The notes: generated by a model not told the origin, from the sequence alone. A stretch of 64,000 nt of DNA from Xenorhabdus nematophila ATCC 19061 (GCF_000252955.1 NC_014228.1:1502005-1566004); one strand, 5' to 3'. Positions 21,911 through 32,445 are shown, numbered from the stretch's first letter. Numbers and translations are program-made.

Positions 21911-22845
21911 ATGCAAAACGTGACACTTATTGGTATCGATCTCGGCAGGCATTCTTCCCACATCCACTGTCAGGACAAATTCGGCAAAGCCATTTTGCGC
22001 AAAAAGTTCCCCCGTACAAAATTACTGGCGTTTTGAGCCGAATGTTCATCCTCCACCGTCGTGATGGAAGCGTGGGCCGGCGCACATTTTATGGCCCGCC
22101 GTATTGCTGATTTAGGTCATGATGCAACGCTGATATCTCCATCGTTTGTTCGCCCTTTTGTCAAAAGTAACAAAAATGATTTTGTTGATGCAGAGGCAAT
22201 ATGAGAAGCAGCATCACGCCCCTCCATGCGTTTTGTCCAGCCCAGAACAGAGACTCAGCAGGCGATGAGAGCACTCCAGCGGGTCAGAGAATCCCTCGTC
22301 AGAGACAGAGTCAAAACCACTAACCAAATACATGCCTTTTTGCCGGAGTTTGGTATCAGCCTGCCAGAAGGTGAGGCGGTTATTAAACGGTTGTCTCTGG
22401 TTCTGGCAGAGCACGAAGTTCCCGATTATCCGGGCCGTTTACTGATGAAATTACATGCTCACTACCGTTATCTTGTCGAGCAAATAACCGAGTGAGAGTC
22501 AGAATTAAAACAATCCATCAGCACAGACGAGACAGCTCAACGTATGATGACAATACCGGGATTACAGCCAGCCTACTTTCATCCCAGCCCGGAGACGGCA
22601 AACAATTTTCAGGCAGCCGGGATTTTGCGGCGTCAATGGGGCTTGTTCCCCGACAATCCAGTACAGGGGGCAAACCCACCCTGCCGGGGATCAGCAAGCG
22701 AGGCAACAAACATTTGCGCAGGTTATTGGTTCTGTGCGCCCGCGCGTTCATGATGCGGCTCGAGCATCAGCATGGCAGGCTTGCTGAGGGGGTTCAAAAA
22801 CAAGCAGTGAAATACACGTTACCCATCGGGTTTTGCGAAGACTGA
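21911..22845 (+). pseudogene. IS110-family transposase, decayed (left copy)
   Basis: Starts MQNVTLIGIDLGRHSSHIHC, the RuvC-like N-terminal domain of IS110 transposases. In-frame stops occur after KLLAF (about 22034), after DAEAI (about 22201) and after QITE (22493). The C-terminal domain follows in a shifted frame (SRDFAASMGLVPRQSSTGGK, GISKRGNKHLRRLLV). Compared with the partner at 38495-39499 about 150 bp near the end is missing, between VQKQ and AAGCAGTGAAA. Non-functional. Confidence 0.88.
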
Positions 22846-23176
22846 TTATTGATGACATGAACGGCCAATCGGCCTGATGAATAACCTGATAAAAAAAGGG
22901 TTCACTGAAGCCGATAGCGTTTTAAGGTTCATCAGGCGCAGAACTCATCGGGGCGCGGGTACCCATACCCATAGAGACGCCGGATAGATTTAAGCAAGCC
23001 CATCATAAATCAAAATCAGGGTTGCAAAAACGGGGAATGTAATGAACGCATCCCAACCACGTAACCCTCGGTACTATGCTGAAATTGAGAGGTAAGGTGG
23101 GGATCCTCTCAGATTTCCGGCCTTATAGTGCCTAAATGAGAAGCCTGTTGCTCTCTGATAACTGGAGGATCCACTC

Positions 23177-24196
23177 ATGAAATATACGCCTGTTGGCGTC
23201 GATATCGCAAAGTATCTGATGCAAATTCATTTCGTTGATGAATATACCGGTGAAATCATTGATAAACAGCTACGACGACGGGATTTTTTGACTTTTTTCA
23301 GCAACCGGGAGCCTTGTCTGATTGGTATGGAAGCGTGTGGTGGTGCCCACTATTGGGCTCGGGAGCTGAAAAAATTAGGGCATGAAGTTCATTTGCTTCA
23401 GGCCAAATTTGTTAAAGCTTTTCGTCTAGGTAACAAAAACGATGTCATGGATGCCCGGGCAATCTGGATGGCCGTTCAGCAACCGGGTAAACCCGTCGCT
23501 ATCAAAAATGAAGAACAACAAACCCTACTTTCTGTGCACCGGATGCGTAATCAGTTAGTGAAATTCAGAACCGCACAAATTAATGCATTGCATGGATTGT
23601 TATTGGAATTTGGTGAGACAGTGCATAAGGGGCGGGCATCGTTAAACAAAGCGATACCCGAGGTGCTTGAACGGCTAAGGATAACACTCTCCCCCTTCCT
23701 GATCAGCCTGATTGAAGAGCAATATTATCGCCTGAGTGAGCTCGATAACGAAATTGACGGTCTGGAAAAACAATTGACTGAGTGGGCAAAACAGAATGCG
23801 GATTGTCAGCGGATCATGAAAATTCCGGGTGTGGGTGTTCTGATTGCTACAGCAGCCATCGCTACGATGGGGGATCCCACTGCTTTCCGATCAGGCCGGG
23901 AGTTTTCCGCCTATCTGGGCTTGGTTCCCCGGCAAACAGGAACAGGTGGCCGAGTTAAATTACTGGGCATCAGTAAACGTGGGGATACGTATCTAAGAAC
24001 GTTGTTTATCCATGGCGCCAGAGTCGCCACGTTATGCACGAAAACACCACCGTTGTGGGTAAGCGAACTGAAGAAACGACGTCCGGTTAGTGTTGCGATT
24101 GTCGGGATGGCGAATAAACTGGCTCGTACGGTCTGGGCACTGATTGCTCATCAACGGGAATATGAAAAAGATTACGTCAGTGTCAGGCCTTATTGA
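23177..24196 (+). CDS. IS1111-type (IS110 family) transposase, intact
   Basis: 339 residues. The N-terminal RuvC-like DEDD domain begins VGVDIAKYLMQIHFVDEY with the catalytic Asp in VDIAK and acidic residues in GMEACGGAHYWAR and GNKNDVMDARAI. The C-terminal Tnp_20 domain has KIPGVGVLIATA, REFSAYLGLVPRQTGTGG, GISKRGDTYLRTLFIHGAR and the conserved Ser region. GGAGGA lies 6 nt before the ATG. Such recombinases move DNA using a structured RNA encoded in the element. The right copy is near identical but carries a nonsense codon, so this is the only one likely to be active. Confidence 0.92.
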   Translation: MKYTPVGVDIAKYLMQIHFVDEYTGEIIDKQLRRRDFLTFFSNREPCLIGMEACGGAHYWARELKKLGHEVHLLQAKFVKAFRLGNKNDVMDARAIWMAVQQPGKPVAIKNEEQQTLLSVHRMRNQLVKFRTAQINALHGLLLEFGETVHKGRASLNKAIPEVLERLRITLSPFLISLIEEQYYRLSELDNEIDGLEKQLTEWAKQNADCQRIMKIPGVGVLIATAAIATMGDPTAFRSGREFSAYLGLVPRQTGTGGRVKLLGISKRGDTYLRTLFIHGARVATLCTKTPPLWVSELKKRRPVSVAIVGMANKLARTVWALIAHQREYEKDYVSVRPY

Positions 24197-24456
24197 GGTA
24201 TTTCACCGATAAAAATTCACGCCAACTCAATTAAAAAAGACGAATGCAGAAAGATTGCTGAGGCAAAAGTCGTGATGACAACGAAAGGTGAGACCGTGAC
24301 TTGCTAAACCTGAATGGTCACCAGAGCGTCAAGCTCGTTCGGGGAATAAGGTGCAGGTCAGCGGATTACATCGAGGCCCACAGTATTAGCTGTAACAAGG
24401 CCGAATATAGAGCTGCAATCTACCTTCAATGTCACAATAACTTTTGTCTTGCAAAC
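24197..24456 (+). ncRNA. Candidate bridge-RNA region of the IS1111-type element (left copy)
   Basis: About 260 bp of non-coding DNA between the transposase stop and the right subterminal repeat, with GC-rich stem-like segments (e.g. CAGAGCGTCAAGCTCGTTCGG, 24321 on). In IS1111-group elements the guide RNA for recombination is encoded at this 3' end (family knowledge). The copy at 36808-37067 is identical over almost all of it except a 22-nt patch. No folding was computed. Confidence 0.45.
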
Positions 24457-24483
24457 GGGATGCGTTCATATAGAGACCATAGA

Positions 24484-24914
24484 TTTTTTAATGACAGACG
24501 GGCACGTTTATAGGTGAGTCCCTGTTTTTTCAGCGTTATTGACAGCGTTTCCAGTGTGCAGGGTAAAGGACCGTGCTTTTCTTCAACCTTCTGAGCTATC
24601 CGAGCCAGCGTCAACGATTCGGCACAGGCGGCTTCGACGGCCGTTACGATCATCTCCGGTGTCATGGCGGGATACCGGCCTCCGGCATGGCCGCCCAACA
24701 GACCTGCGATACCGAGGTAATGCCAGGAGTGAACCCAGTTATAGACAACCCGGACACTGCACCCGGTCTTAGTGGCGATCTGGCGCGGTTTTAATCCTCT
24801 GCCCAGCATGAGCAAACCTGTTCCTCGCGTACGGACGTCCCGATGCTGATGATTCAGGGCAAGTTGTTGCAACGTAATTCGTTCAGGTTCAGAAAGCACT
24901 ATCTTTGATTTCAT
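24484..24914 (-). pseudogene. IS630-family transposase, 5' half cut off by the IS110 pair
   Basis: From ATG at 24914 the frame reads an IS630 N-terminal helix-turn-helix domain: KPRQIATKTGCSVRVVYNWV, GLLGGHAGGRYPAMTPEM, then QGLTYKRARLSLK, which normally leads straight into the DDE domain. At 24484 it runs into the IS110-pair edge. The missing DDE half is found at 39575-40084 on the other strand, beginning RDETELAEKSALLDK. The two halves together make a standard IS630 transposase. Confidence 0.85.
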
Positions 24915-25196
24915 GAGTAGAAGCAGTCAGTGAGTTTGTTAGCATGTCCGCCATTATAACAAAAGTGCAAATGATTTCGTTGGTTTACTTAAATCGACTT
25001 TTAATACCTGCTTATTAATTTATCTCATTGATTTTTTTAATAAAAATAAATTATCACAATATTATATTATTTCTTATTATTAAAAAATCATAGAGCAGGA
25101 GCTTAAAGAGCATTGTCATTATAATGGTTCCTGTTATATAAAATTCACTTTTCATTAACATATGTTGTTCGATAAAAACAATTCTATGAGGATATT

Positions 25197-26777
25197 ATGC
25201 CTTTATTTTTTAGCATCGCTCCTATTGCTTTGTTGATTTGGATGATGACCAAGCATAACGGTATTCCATCCTTCATAGCGTTACCTCTGACAGCGGTAAT
25301 GGTTTATCTCATACAAGCATTTTGGTTTGGTGTTCAACCGATATTGCTATATGCCAATATCATTGCGGCATGGATTTCTGTGTTTACTCCCATCACGATT
25401 ATCTTGGGTGCAATATTACTGCATAAGTTGATGCAAATTAGTGGCGCTGAGGAGGTTGTGCGTCATTGGTTGGGAAATATCAGTTCCAATCTTGTGGCTC
25501 AGTTGATGATTATTGGATGGGCTTTTGCGTTTATGATTGAAGGTGCCAGTGGTTTCGGTACACCAGCCGCGATTGCCGCTCCTATATTGGTAGGGTTGGG
25601 GTTTAATCCATTGAGAGTCGTTTTACTCACTTTGGTAATGAATTCTGTTCCTGTCTCTTTTGGGGCAGTAGGAACGCCAACCTGGTTCGGTTTTGCCAAT
25701 CTTGGGTTGCCTGATGATAATTTATTGGAAATTGGTCGCTTGAGTGCATGTATCCACTTTGTCGCTGGTTTCATTATTCCATTACTGGCACTGAGATTTA
25801 TCGTATCGTGGCAGGAAATTCGCCAGAACATCTTTTTTATCTTCTTAAGCATTTTAAGTTGTACTGTGCCTTACTTATTGCTGGCTCAGATTAATTATGA
25901 ATTTCCCGCCCTGATGGGAGGGGCGATTGGTTTAGTTTTATCAGTATTGCTTGCTCGCATGGGGGTTGGCATAAAACGCTATGAAAAAAGAGATCCTGGG
26001 CAAGTTGTGCCTGTTAGCAAGATCGTCAAGGCTATGGCGCCAATCATGTTATTGATCACAATCTTGGTGATTACTCGTATCCATCAATTAGGGATTAAAG
26101 CCCTCTTGAATAATGCGGCGATCATTTGGCAAGTGAGCTTAGGATGGTTGGGTGATTTGAGTGTTAGTCAGTCTTTGATTATCAGTTTTCAACAACTGTT
26201 GGGTACGTCAGCTTCGGCCAGCTATAAGGTTTTATATGTTCCAGCCATTATTCCGTTTCTATTGGTGGTTCTGGTGTGCATGGCATTATTCCAATTGAAT
26301 CTCCATCAGGTTAAACAGATATTTTGTGAGACAGGCTCACGTATCTTTAAGCCATTTATTGCGTTGTTTGGTGCGTTAGTGATGGTCAATATGATGATGC
26401 TGGGGGACGAAAATTCACCCGTTTTTATTATTGGCAAGGCACTGGCTGCAATGACAGGGGAAGGATGGCTTCTGTTTTCTTCATTTATGGGAGCATTGGG
26501 CGCCTTTTTTTCGGGTTCTAATACTGTGTCTAATCTGACATTTGGGGGAATTCAGCATTCTATTGCGTTGAATAATGGAATGAATGTCAACTTAGTATTG
26601 GCTCTGCAATCTGTTGGTGGAGCTATGGGTAATATGATCTGTCTGAATAACATTATTGCTGTTTGTTCCATTTTAGGGATCTCTAATGCAGAAGGTCAGA
26701 TTATGAAAAAGACGATTTTACCCATGCTGGTTTATTGGGGAATTGCAGCTGTCATGGCTTTGATTCTGGCATCCTAA
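25197..26777 (+). CDS. lldP: L-lactate permease
   Basis: 526 residues, about 12-14 membrane segments, of the LctP lactate permease family. Signature stretches: FAFMIEGASGFGTPAAIAAPIL, MNSVPVSFGAVGTPTWFGF and GALGAFFSGSNTVSNLTFGGIQ. It imports lactate with protons. GAGG lies upstream of the ATG. It is followed 38 bp later by the lactate dehydrogenase gene. The regulator gene lldR that lies between them in E. coli is absent. IS630 debris ends about 280 bp upstream. Confidence 0.93.
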   Translation: MPLFFSIAPIALLIWMMTKHNGIPSFIALPLTAVMVYLIQAFWFGVQPILLYANIIAAWISVFTPITIILGAILLHKLMQISGAEEVVRHWLGNISSNLVAQLMIIGWAFAFMIEGASGFGTPAAIAAPILVGLGFNPLRVVLLTLVMNSVPVSFGAVGTPTWFGFANLGLPDDNLLEIGRLSACIHFVAGFIIPLLALRFIVSWQEIRQNIFFIFLSILSCTVPYLLLAQINYEFPALMGGAIGLVLSVLLARMGVGIKRYEKRDPGQVVPVSKIVKAMAPIMLLITILVITRIHQLGIKALLNNAAIIWQVSLGWLGDLSVSQSLIISFQQLLGTSASASYKVLYVPAIIPFLLVVLVCMALFQLNLHQVKQIFCETGSRIFKPFIALFGALVMVNMMMLGDENSPVFIIGKALAAMTGEGWLLFSSFMGALGAFFSGSNTVSNLTFGGIQHSIALNNGMNVNLVLALQSVGGAMGNMICLNNIIAVCSILGISNAEGQIMKKTILPMLVYWGIAAVMALILAS

Positions 26778-26815
26778 AAATGTGCGAATAATTTATCAAC
26801 AATAAGGTACATATT

Positions 26816-27958
26816 ATGATTATTTCCGCTTCAACTGATTATCGAGCAGCAGCGCAGGCTAAGTTACCGCCTTTTCTGTTTCATTATATTGATGGCGGAG
26901 CCTATGCAGAGCATACCCTTCAGCGTAATACCGCAGATTTATCTGATATTGAATTACGCCAGCGTGTATTGAAAGACATGTCTGAATTGAGTCTGGAAAC
27001 CAGCCTGTTCGGAGAGAAAATGTCCATGCCGGTGGCACTGGCACCTGTGGGATTATCGGGAATGTATGTGCGCCGTGGGGAAGTTCAGGCCGCACGCGCG
27101 GCGGCTAAAAAGGGAATTGCATTTACTTTGTCAACGGTATCAGTCTGCCCGATTGAAGAAGTGGCGGCTGCGATTGATCGTCCGATATGGTTTCAGCTTT
27201 ATGTACTGAAAGATCGTGGCTTTATGCGTAATGTGTTAGAACGCGCTCAGGCTGCGGGGGTTAAAAATTTGGTATTTACGGTTGATATGCCGGTTCCTGG
27301 AGCACGTTATCGCGATGCGCATTCCGGCATGAGTGGCCCGAATGCGTCTATGAAACGTATTTTTCAAGCAATAACCCATCCTCGCTGGGCATGGGATGTG
27401 GGGCTCTGGGGAAGACCACATGATCTTGGCAACATTTCTGCTTATCGTGGCAAACCAATCGGACTGGGAAATTATATGGAATGGTTGGGGAACAATTTTG
27501 ATCCCTCTATTGCGTGGAAAGATTTAGAGTGGATCCGTGATCTCTGGAAAGGGCCAATGATCCTCAAAGGTATTCTTGATCCTGAAGATGCCAAAGATGC
27601 TGTGCGTTTTGGCGCAGATGGTATTGTGGTATCTAACCACGGCGGACGTCAGCTTGATGGTGTTTTGTCAACTGCACGGGCATTACCTGCAATTGCGGAT
27701 GCAGTAAAAAGTGATATTACCATTCTTACCGATTCTGGTATCCGAACTGGATTGGATGTGGTGAGAATGCTTGCTTTGGGCGCTGACAGTGTTCTGCTTG
27801 GGCGTGCTTTTGTTTATGCGCTGGCGGCAGCGGGCGAGGCAGGCGTTTCTAATCTGTTGGATCTGATTGATAAAGAGATACGTGTAGCGATGACATTAAC
27901 CGGAGCGAGATCAATCTCAGAAATTAATTCAGAGTTGCTGGTACAGCATCAAGGTTAA
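26816..27958 (+). CDS. lldD: FMN-dependent L-lactate dehydrogenase
   Basis: 380 residues (E. coli 396). An alpha-hydroxy-acid oxidase TIM barrel that oxidises L-lactate to pyruvate at the inner membrane and feeds electrons to the respiratory chain. The FMN and active-site segments are intact: [23 protein letters not shown], and the catalytic His with the neighbouring Arg in [12 protein letters not shown], then [21 protein letters not shown]. It is the second gene of the lldPD operon; a hairpin follows at 27979. Confidence 0.95.
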   Translation: MIISASTDYRAAAQAKLPPFLFHYIDGGAYAEHTLQRNTADLSDIELRQRVLKDMSELSLETSLFGEKMSMPVALAPVGLSGMYVRRGEVQAARAAAKKGIAFTLSTVSVCPIEEVAAAIDRPIWFQLYVLKDRGFMRNVLERAQAAGVKNLVFTVDMPVPGARYRDAHSGMSGPNASMKRIFQAITHPRWAWDVGLWGRPHDLGNISAYRGKPIGLGNYMEWLGNNFDPSIAWKDLEWIRDLWKGPMILKGILDPEDAKDAVRFGADGIVVSNHGGRQLDGVLSTARALPAIADAVKSDITILTDSGIRTGLDVVRMLALGADSVLLGRAFVYALAAAGEAGVSNLLDLIDKEIRVAMTLTGARSISEINSELLVQHQG

Positions 27959-27978
27959 TACGAATTGTTATTATTGTG

Positions 27979-28003
27979 GGTCAGTAGAATAATTCTACTG
28001 ACC
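27979..28003. terminator. Hairpin between converging lldD and DUF1543 gene
   Basis: GGTCAGTAGAAT and its reverse complement separated by one A. No clear U-tract on either strand; probably serves both converging genes. Confidence 0.55.
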
Positions 28004-28015
28004 GTATTCTGATGA

Positions 28016-28534
28016 TTAACTCTCGAGCCCTATGGGGCGATATCCTTGCCATTCCGGTTTATCTGGCTGTCCGTGGGGGTTTGTAGTCAAGTGAATGTAA
28101 TAGCCACTTATTTGCCCAAGGAGCAGACAGTCATCAACATCTTTAAGATTATCTTTATGTAGTTGACCATGACCGGACAGTAAATTTTCTTTGGCTTTTT
28201 GTTTAGCTTCTTCAGCAGAGTTGGCAACAAAAAATCCAAATTCATGGGCTTCTGCCAATGAGTCTTTTCGGTAACCACCCTGGTTCACAAAGTAGAGGTG
28301 TTTTTCTCCATTATATTTGTTATGGCTAATTGTGATGTTATAACCATCAGCCCATTGCAAAGGCATGTAACCATCAAGATGTAGTTTGTCTTTGTCACCA
28401 AACCAAACTTCACGTAACACAGGGTACGCGTCTTCAATCTGTTCCACTGCAACAAATTGGATATCATGGACTTCTATATTGGATTTTCCGGCATTTCCGC
28501 CAAGGTAAAACATGTACAATTGGGGCATTTCCAC
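28016..28534 (-). CDS. DUF1543 domain protein
   Basis: 172 residues. Two repeats of the DUF1543 type are visible: MFYLGGNAGKSNIEVHDIQF...EQIEDAYPVLREVWFGDKDKLHLDGY near the N terminus and a second half beginning LYFVNQGGYRKDSLAEAHEFGFFVA. The family is widespread in gamma-proteobacteria and has no known function. No signal peptide or membrane segment. It lies next to the broken phzF gene on the same strand and converges with lldD. Confidence 0.8.
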   Translation of the reverse strand: MEMPQLYMFYLGGNAGKSNIEVHDIQFVAVEQIEDAYPVLREVWFGDKDKLHLDGYMPLQWADGYNITISHNKYNGEKHLYFVNQGGYRKDSLAEAHEFGFFVANSAEEAKQKAKENLLSGHGQLHKDNLKDVDDCLLLGQISGYYIHLTTNPHGQPDKPEWQGYRPIGLES

Positions 28535-28580
28535 CTACTTAATAATTTGCATAATCTGAATTTATTGGTTTTAGGTTTTT

Positions 28581-29388
28581 TTATTTAGAAATCATGTCGT
28601 ACGCATTATCGAGCAATATTTGCCCATAAGAAAAGAGTTTCGCTTTGCCTGTCAGAAAGACCCGATCGCCATTTATTTTACATAATAGTTCACCGCCCCG
28701 TTGGGATAATTGGCGCGCCCGGAGTTCGGTTTTATTGAGTCGTTTCCCCCCAGAAAGGTGCCAGGACACAATGGCTTGAACCAGTGACGGGATCTTCATT
28801 GACACCTTTTGCGGGAGCGAAATAGCGTGAAACAAAATCGGCAGATGAATCACCACTGGCAGTAATGGCAAGCCCTGGCAAGGGAAGGATAGCGATTTTA
28901 TCAAAATTAGGCTGAGTATTAATGACTTGTTCAACAGAGTCTAAAACACAAATGTAGCGATCGCGTGAGACAAACACTTCGGCAACATTTTGCCCTAAGG
29001 CTTCCTGCATAATCGGAATAAGTGCCTTCTCAGCATGGTAATCAGTGGCAGGGAAATCTAGCGTAAAAACGCCATTTTGATGAGCAACCCGAAGTTCACC
29101 GGATTTACTGTGAAATATGAGCTGATTACGTTGGCTGTTTTTATGTTCGATAAGAACAAATGCGGTTGCTAATGTCGCGTGTCCACATAAGTCGACTTCG
29201 ATTTTAGGTGTAAACCAGCGAATATGGTTTTCTACTAGAAAAGCTGTTTCTGGGAGACCAATTTCTGCGGCAATGGAAATCAGTGTTTCATCTGTTGGCC
29301 ACTGATCCATTAAGACAATAGCGGCAGGATTGCCAGAAAACAATTTTTCTGTGAAAGCATCAACATGGTAAATCGAGTATGAACGCAT
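28581..29388 (-). pseudogene. PhzF-family epimerase/isomerase, frameshifted at a G6 run
   Basis: The first 218 codons read MRSYSIYHVDAFTEKLFSGN, with GLPETAFLV, DLCGHATLATAF and PVTGSSHCVLAPFW, all typical of PhzF-like isomerases (about 260-300 residues). After PFWG the frame ends, but the next frame continues at once with NKTELRARQLSQRGGELLC and runs to 28581. The break lies at a run of six G in the coding strand near 28746-28751; five G would restore one 268-residue protein. It may be a true pseudogene, a slippage site, or a sequencing error. The substrate is unknown. Confidence 0.85.
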
Positions 29389-29562
29389 CAGGCTCTTACT
29401 TAATTTTTATAATGAAAAATAGAACATAGGATATTGAAAACACATTAATTTGTAAAAAGTTATATTATTTAACTCCAAAATATACAAATATTGTAGTATT
29501 GACCTCAGGTGATAATGACTATTAAATAATAATCTTTAGTTATAGTTCCATTAAGGAATAAT

Positions 29563-30081
29563 ATGAAAATCAAAGGATCTTTTTGCCTGTTTTTTATTTT
29601 GTCGGTGTGTTTCTCTCAGGTTATGGCATTGGATTTTAGCTACAAAAGCGATATCCCTGCCGATAACAAACCTTCAGAAGAATATCTGAAGAAGAGAACT
29701 CAGTTAGGGCACGAAAATTGGAGGACGGAGAAACTGGCGGCAGATAATGCTTTGGCTGAGAAAAGGGAGAATGAACTTAAGAAATACCATTCTCGGGATG
29801 ATAAGACAACTATCTCGTTATCACTTTCCTCTCACGATTGGGATAAGAAAACGTTCAAGACTTACTCTGACTTGAACGAAACACACTCTATACTTTCTTA
29901 CGATTGGAATGAGAAAAAGTTGACAACTTACCCTTATGATCCAAATAAGACACACTTTATGCAGCATTTCAACGAACATACTAAACGTCGTTGCTATAGA
30001 GAAACCAGACAAAAATTAGAGAAAGAACAAGGGAATGGGTATTCCAATGCTGATATTTCTGATGCCTGTGGTTCTTACTAG
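29563..30081 (+). CDS. Secreted protein of unknown function with an internal duplication
   Basis: 172 residues. A clear signal peptide (KIKGSFCLFFILSVCFSQVMA, cleavage probably after ALA-like VMA at 22) precedes a highly charged body. Two adjacent copies of about 24 residues are seen: SSHDWDKKTFKTYSDLNETH and LSYDWNEKKLTTYPYDPNKTH. The C-terminal part has two cysteines (RRCYRE, DACGSY) that could form a disulfide. AAGGAATA lies before the ATG. I recognise no family. It is flanked by phzF' and lpxL. Confidence 0.6.
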   Translation: MKIKGSFCLFFILSVCFSQVMALDFSYKSDIPADNKPSEEYLKKRTQLGHENWRTEKLAADNALAEKRENELKKYHSRDDKTTISLSLSSHDWDKKTFKTYSDLNETHSILSYDWNEKKLTTYPYDPNKTHFMQHFNEHTKRRCYRETRQKLEKEQGNGYSNADISDACGSY

Positions 30082-30194
30082 TTAACCTTTCACAACGTTA
30101 ACAACGACCAAATTGGACGTTGTATCAGGAAACGCGGGTTGTTCATTCTGGTTTATTGGCTGCTATTTCGGGAATAGCAGCCAATAGGTATCTA

Positions 30195-31136
30195 TCAATG
30201 AATACTGTCGTTATCACCGTATAAAGAGGGCATCCCTTCAGGACGTGTTTTGAAACGGCGATGTAGCCACATATATTGTTCAGGTGCCTGCATAATTTCC
30301 TGCTCAATGACCTTATTCATAAATGTTGCTGCTTCGACTTCATTCTTCAGGGGAAAACCTTCTACGGCTGGCTGAATAATTAGCTCATAACCTTTGCCAT
30401 CAGGCAACCTGCGAGGTGTGAAAGGGATTAATGCCGGGTTAGACAAGCGGACAAGAATCGAGGTACCTGTTGTGGTTGCAGCATGTTCAACAGCAAATAA
30501 TGGGGCAAATACACTGTTGCGTGGGCCGTAATCATGATCAGGCGCATACCAAACGATTTCACCCTTTTTCAGGCAGCGAATCATCTCTTTAACATCTTTT
30601 CTGTCCAGCATATATTTATTGGAACGGAGCCGTCCCCAAGTTTGTAACCAATCCACAACAGGATTGTCATTTGGGCGATAGACACCAATGCCGGGATTCA
30701 ACATACCAAAGATGCGGGCGCCTAATTCCAATGTGAGAAAATGAATTCCAATCACGATGATACCTTTCCCTTCGGACTGCACCTTTTGAATATTTTCCCG
30801 CCCGGTAACGTTGAACCAGCGTTTGATTCTCCAGTCAGGCCAGAACCAGGCTATACCTGTTTCAAACAGACCCATGCCGACAGATTCAAAATTTTTGACT
30901 AGCCATTCGTGACGTTTTTCTGGTGACATGTCAGGGAAACAGAGTATCAAATTACGTTCAGCGACTTTGGCGCGTTTTTTCAAAACGCGTTGTGAAAGGC
31001 GTCCCAGCCGAGTCCCCATCCAGTAAATTGCCGGATAAGGGAGTAAAACCAATAAATAAAGTATGCCGATACCGAACCAAGTCAGCCAGTAACGGGGATG
31101 TAAAAATGAACGATGAAAAGAGGGTGCTTGTATCAT
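30195..31136 (-). CDS. lpxL: Kdo2-lipid IVA lauroyltransferase LpxL
   Basis: 313 residues (E. coli LpxL 306). It adds the secondary lauroyl chain to lipid A at the inner membrane. The N-terminal membrane anchor is followed by the acyltransferase motif [53 protein letters not shown] and the C-terminal [17 protein letters not shown], nearly identical to E. coli LpxL. LpxP is a possible alternative, but the neighbourhood (divergent from trhO) is that of lpxL. Confidence 0.92.
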   Translation of the reverse strand: MIQAPSFHRSFLHPRYWLTWFGIGILYLLVLLPYPAIYWMGTRLGRLSQRVLKKRAKVAERNLILCFPDMSPEKRHEWLVKNFESVGMGLFETGIAWFWPDWRIKRWFNVTGRENIQKVQSEGKGIIVIGIHFLTLELGARIFGMLNPGIGVYRPNDNPVVDWLQTWGRLRSNKYMLDRKDVKEMIRCLKKGEIVWYAPDHDYGPRNSVFAPLFAVEHAATTTGTSILVRLSNPALIPFTPRRLPDGKGYELIIQPAVEGFPLKNEVEAATFMNKVIEQEIMQAPEQYMWLHRRFKTRPEGMPSLYGDNDSIH

Positions 31137-31372
31137 GTGTTTTCAGTATGTTATTTGTCGGACACCTACTGAGATAGGCTATAAGAGTAATATTGGCATG
31201 ATTATGATATTCCCTTGCCTGATATTCAAATGTTTGCTTTGAATTGGTTGAATGAAGGAACATAAATCACTATCGGCTAAGAGCCAATTTCGCTATGATA
31301 TCTGGCTATCAGTGCGTTAGCCATTGAAGTTTTCTATTCTTTTGTTGTAATCGAAATTCAGGAAAGTACACC

Positions 31373-32431
31373 ATGCCAGTGTTACACAACCGTATTTCTA
31401 ATAAAGAGCTGAAAGAGCGTATGCTGGGTGAAACTGAGCCACGCACAACCATCTCTTTTTATAAATATTTTACCATCGCTGAACCACAGGCTTTTCGTGA
31501 TAGTCTGTATCATAAATTTACCGAATTATCTGTCTTTGGGCGGGTTTATATCGCTACAGAAGGCATTAATGCGCAAATCAGTGTACCTTCCAAAAATGTT
31601 GATGTCTTGAAAGCATTGTTGGATGAAACTGATCCTGCATTCCGCAATTTGCGCCTCAACATTGCTCTGGAAGATGACGGTAAATCCTTCTGGGTACTGC
31701 GAATGAAAATACGTGAACGCGTTGTTGCTGATGGCATTGAAGATGAAACGTTTGATCCATCAAAAACAGGCAAATATCTCAAAGCAGAGCAGGTTAACCA
31801 AATGCTGGATAATCCTGACACTGTCTTTGTAGATATGCGTAACCATTATGAATATGAAGTAGGGCATTTCGAAAACGCAATTGAAATTCCTTCAGATACC
31901 TTTCGTGAACAACTGCCTATGGCAGTAGATATGCTGAAAGACAAAAAAGACAAAAATATCGTCATGTATTGTACTGGCGGAATTCGTTGTGAAAAAGCCA
32001 GTGCTTATATGCTGCATAACGGTTTTAACAAAGTCTACCATGTAGAAGGTGGCATTATTGAATATGCCCGTAAAGCGAAAGAACAAGGGTTACCGGTTCG
32101 TTTTATTGGTAAGAATTTTGTCTTTGATGAGCGCATGGGCGAGCGTATTTCTGAAGAAATCATTGCGCATTGCCATCAGTGTGGTGCATCGTGTGATAGC
32201 CATACCAATTGTAAAAATGATGGCTGTCATCTATTATTCATCCAGTGCTCGTCTTGTGCAGAACGTTTTGAAGGCTGTTGCAGCGATGGTTGTTGCGAAG
32301 AGATGAAACTTCCGGAAGAGGAACAGCGTGCACGGCGGGCAGGGAGAGAAAATGGCGCTAAGATTTTTAACAAATCCCGTTATCGGATAAATGACAGTCT
32401 GAATATCACGTCATTGCAATCCATGAAGTAG
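31373..32431 (+). CDS. trhO: TrhO (YceA), rhodanese-type tRNA uridine(34) hydroxylase
   Basis: 352 residues. An N-terminal ferredoxin-like domain is followed by a rhodanese domain with catalytic Cys in [13 protein letters not shown], and a C-terminal cysteine-rich tail ([31 protein letters not shown]). TrhO makes 5-hydroxyuridine at the wobble position of tRNAs in an oxygen-dependent route. AGGAAAG precedes the ATG. It is divergent from lpxL, as in E. coli. A REP-like palindrome follows the gene. Confidence 0.93.
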   Translation: MPVLHNRISNKELKERMLGETEPRTTISFYKYFTIAEPQAFRDSLYHKFTELSVFGRVYIATEGINAQISVPSKNVDVLKALLDETDPAFRNLRLNIALEDDGKSFWVLRMKIRERVVADGIEDETFDPSKTGKYLKAEQVNQMLDNPDTVFVDMRNHYEYEVGHFENAIEIPSDTFREQLPMAVDMLKDKKDKNIVMYCTGGIRCEKASAYMLHNGFNKVYHVEGGIIEYARKAKEQGLPVRFIGKNFVFDERMGERISEEIIAHCHQCGASCDSHTNCKNDGCHLLFIQCSSCAERFEGCCSDGCCEEMKLPEEEQRARRAGRENGAKIFNKSRYRINDSLNITSLQSMK

Positions 32432-32445
32432 AATGCCCTTCGTAT

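Larger units (their letters stand above)
21840..24483 (+). mobile_element. Left copy of a tandem IS110-family pair (inverted repeat partner of 36779-39574)
   Basis: Two IS110-family elements in tandem: a decayed one (transposase from 21911) and an IS1111-type one (transposase from 23177). The whole unit recurs in reverse at 36779-39574. The second element has inverted subterminal repeats ATGAACGCATCCC (23042-23054) and GGGATGCGTTCAT (24457-24469), as expected for the IS1111 group. The left edge joins sequence upstream of tRNA-Asn; the right edge joins the 5' half of an IS630 gene. Confidence 0.85.

Noticed and set aside
24539..24794. Plus-strand frames of 73-77 codons
   Set aside because: Shadows of the IS630 N-terminal half on the minus strand.
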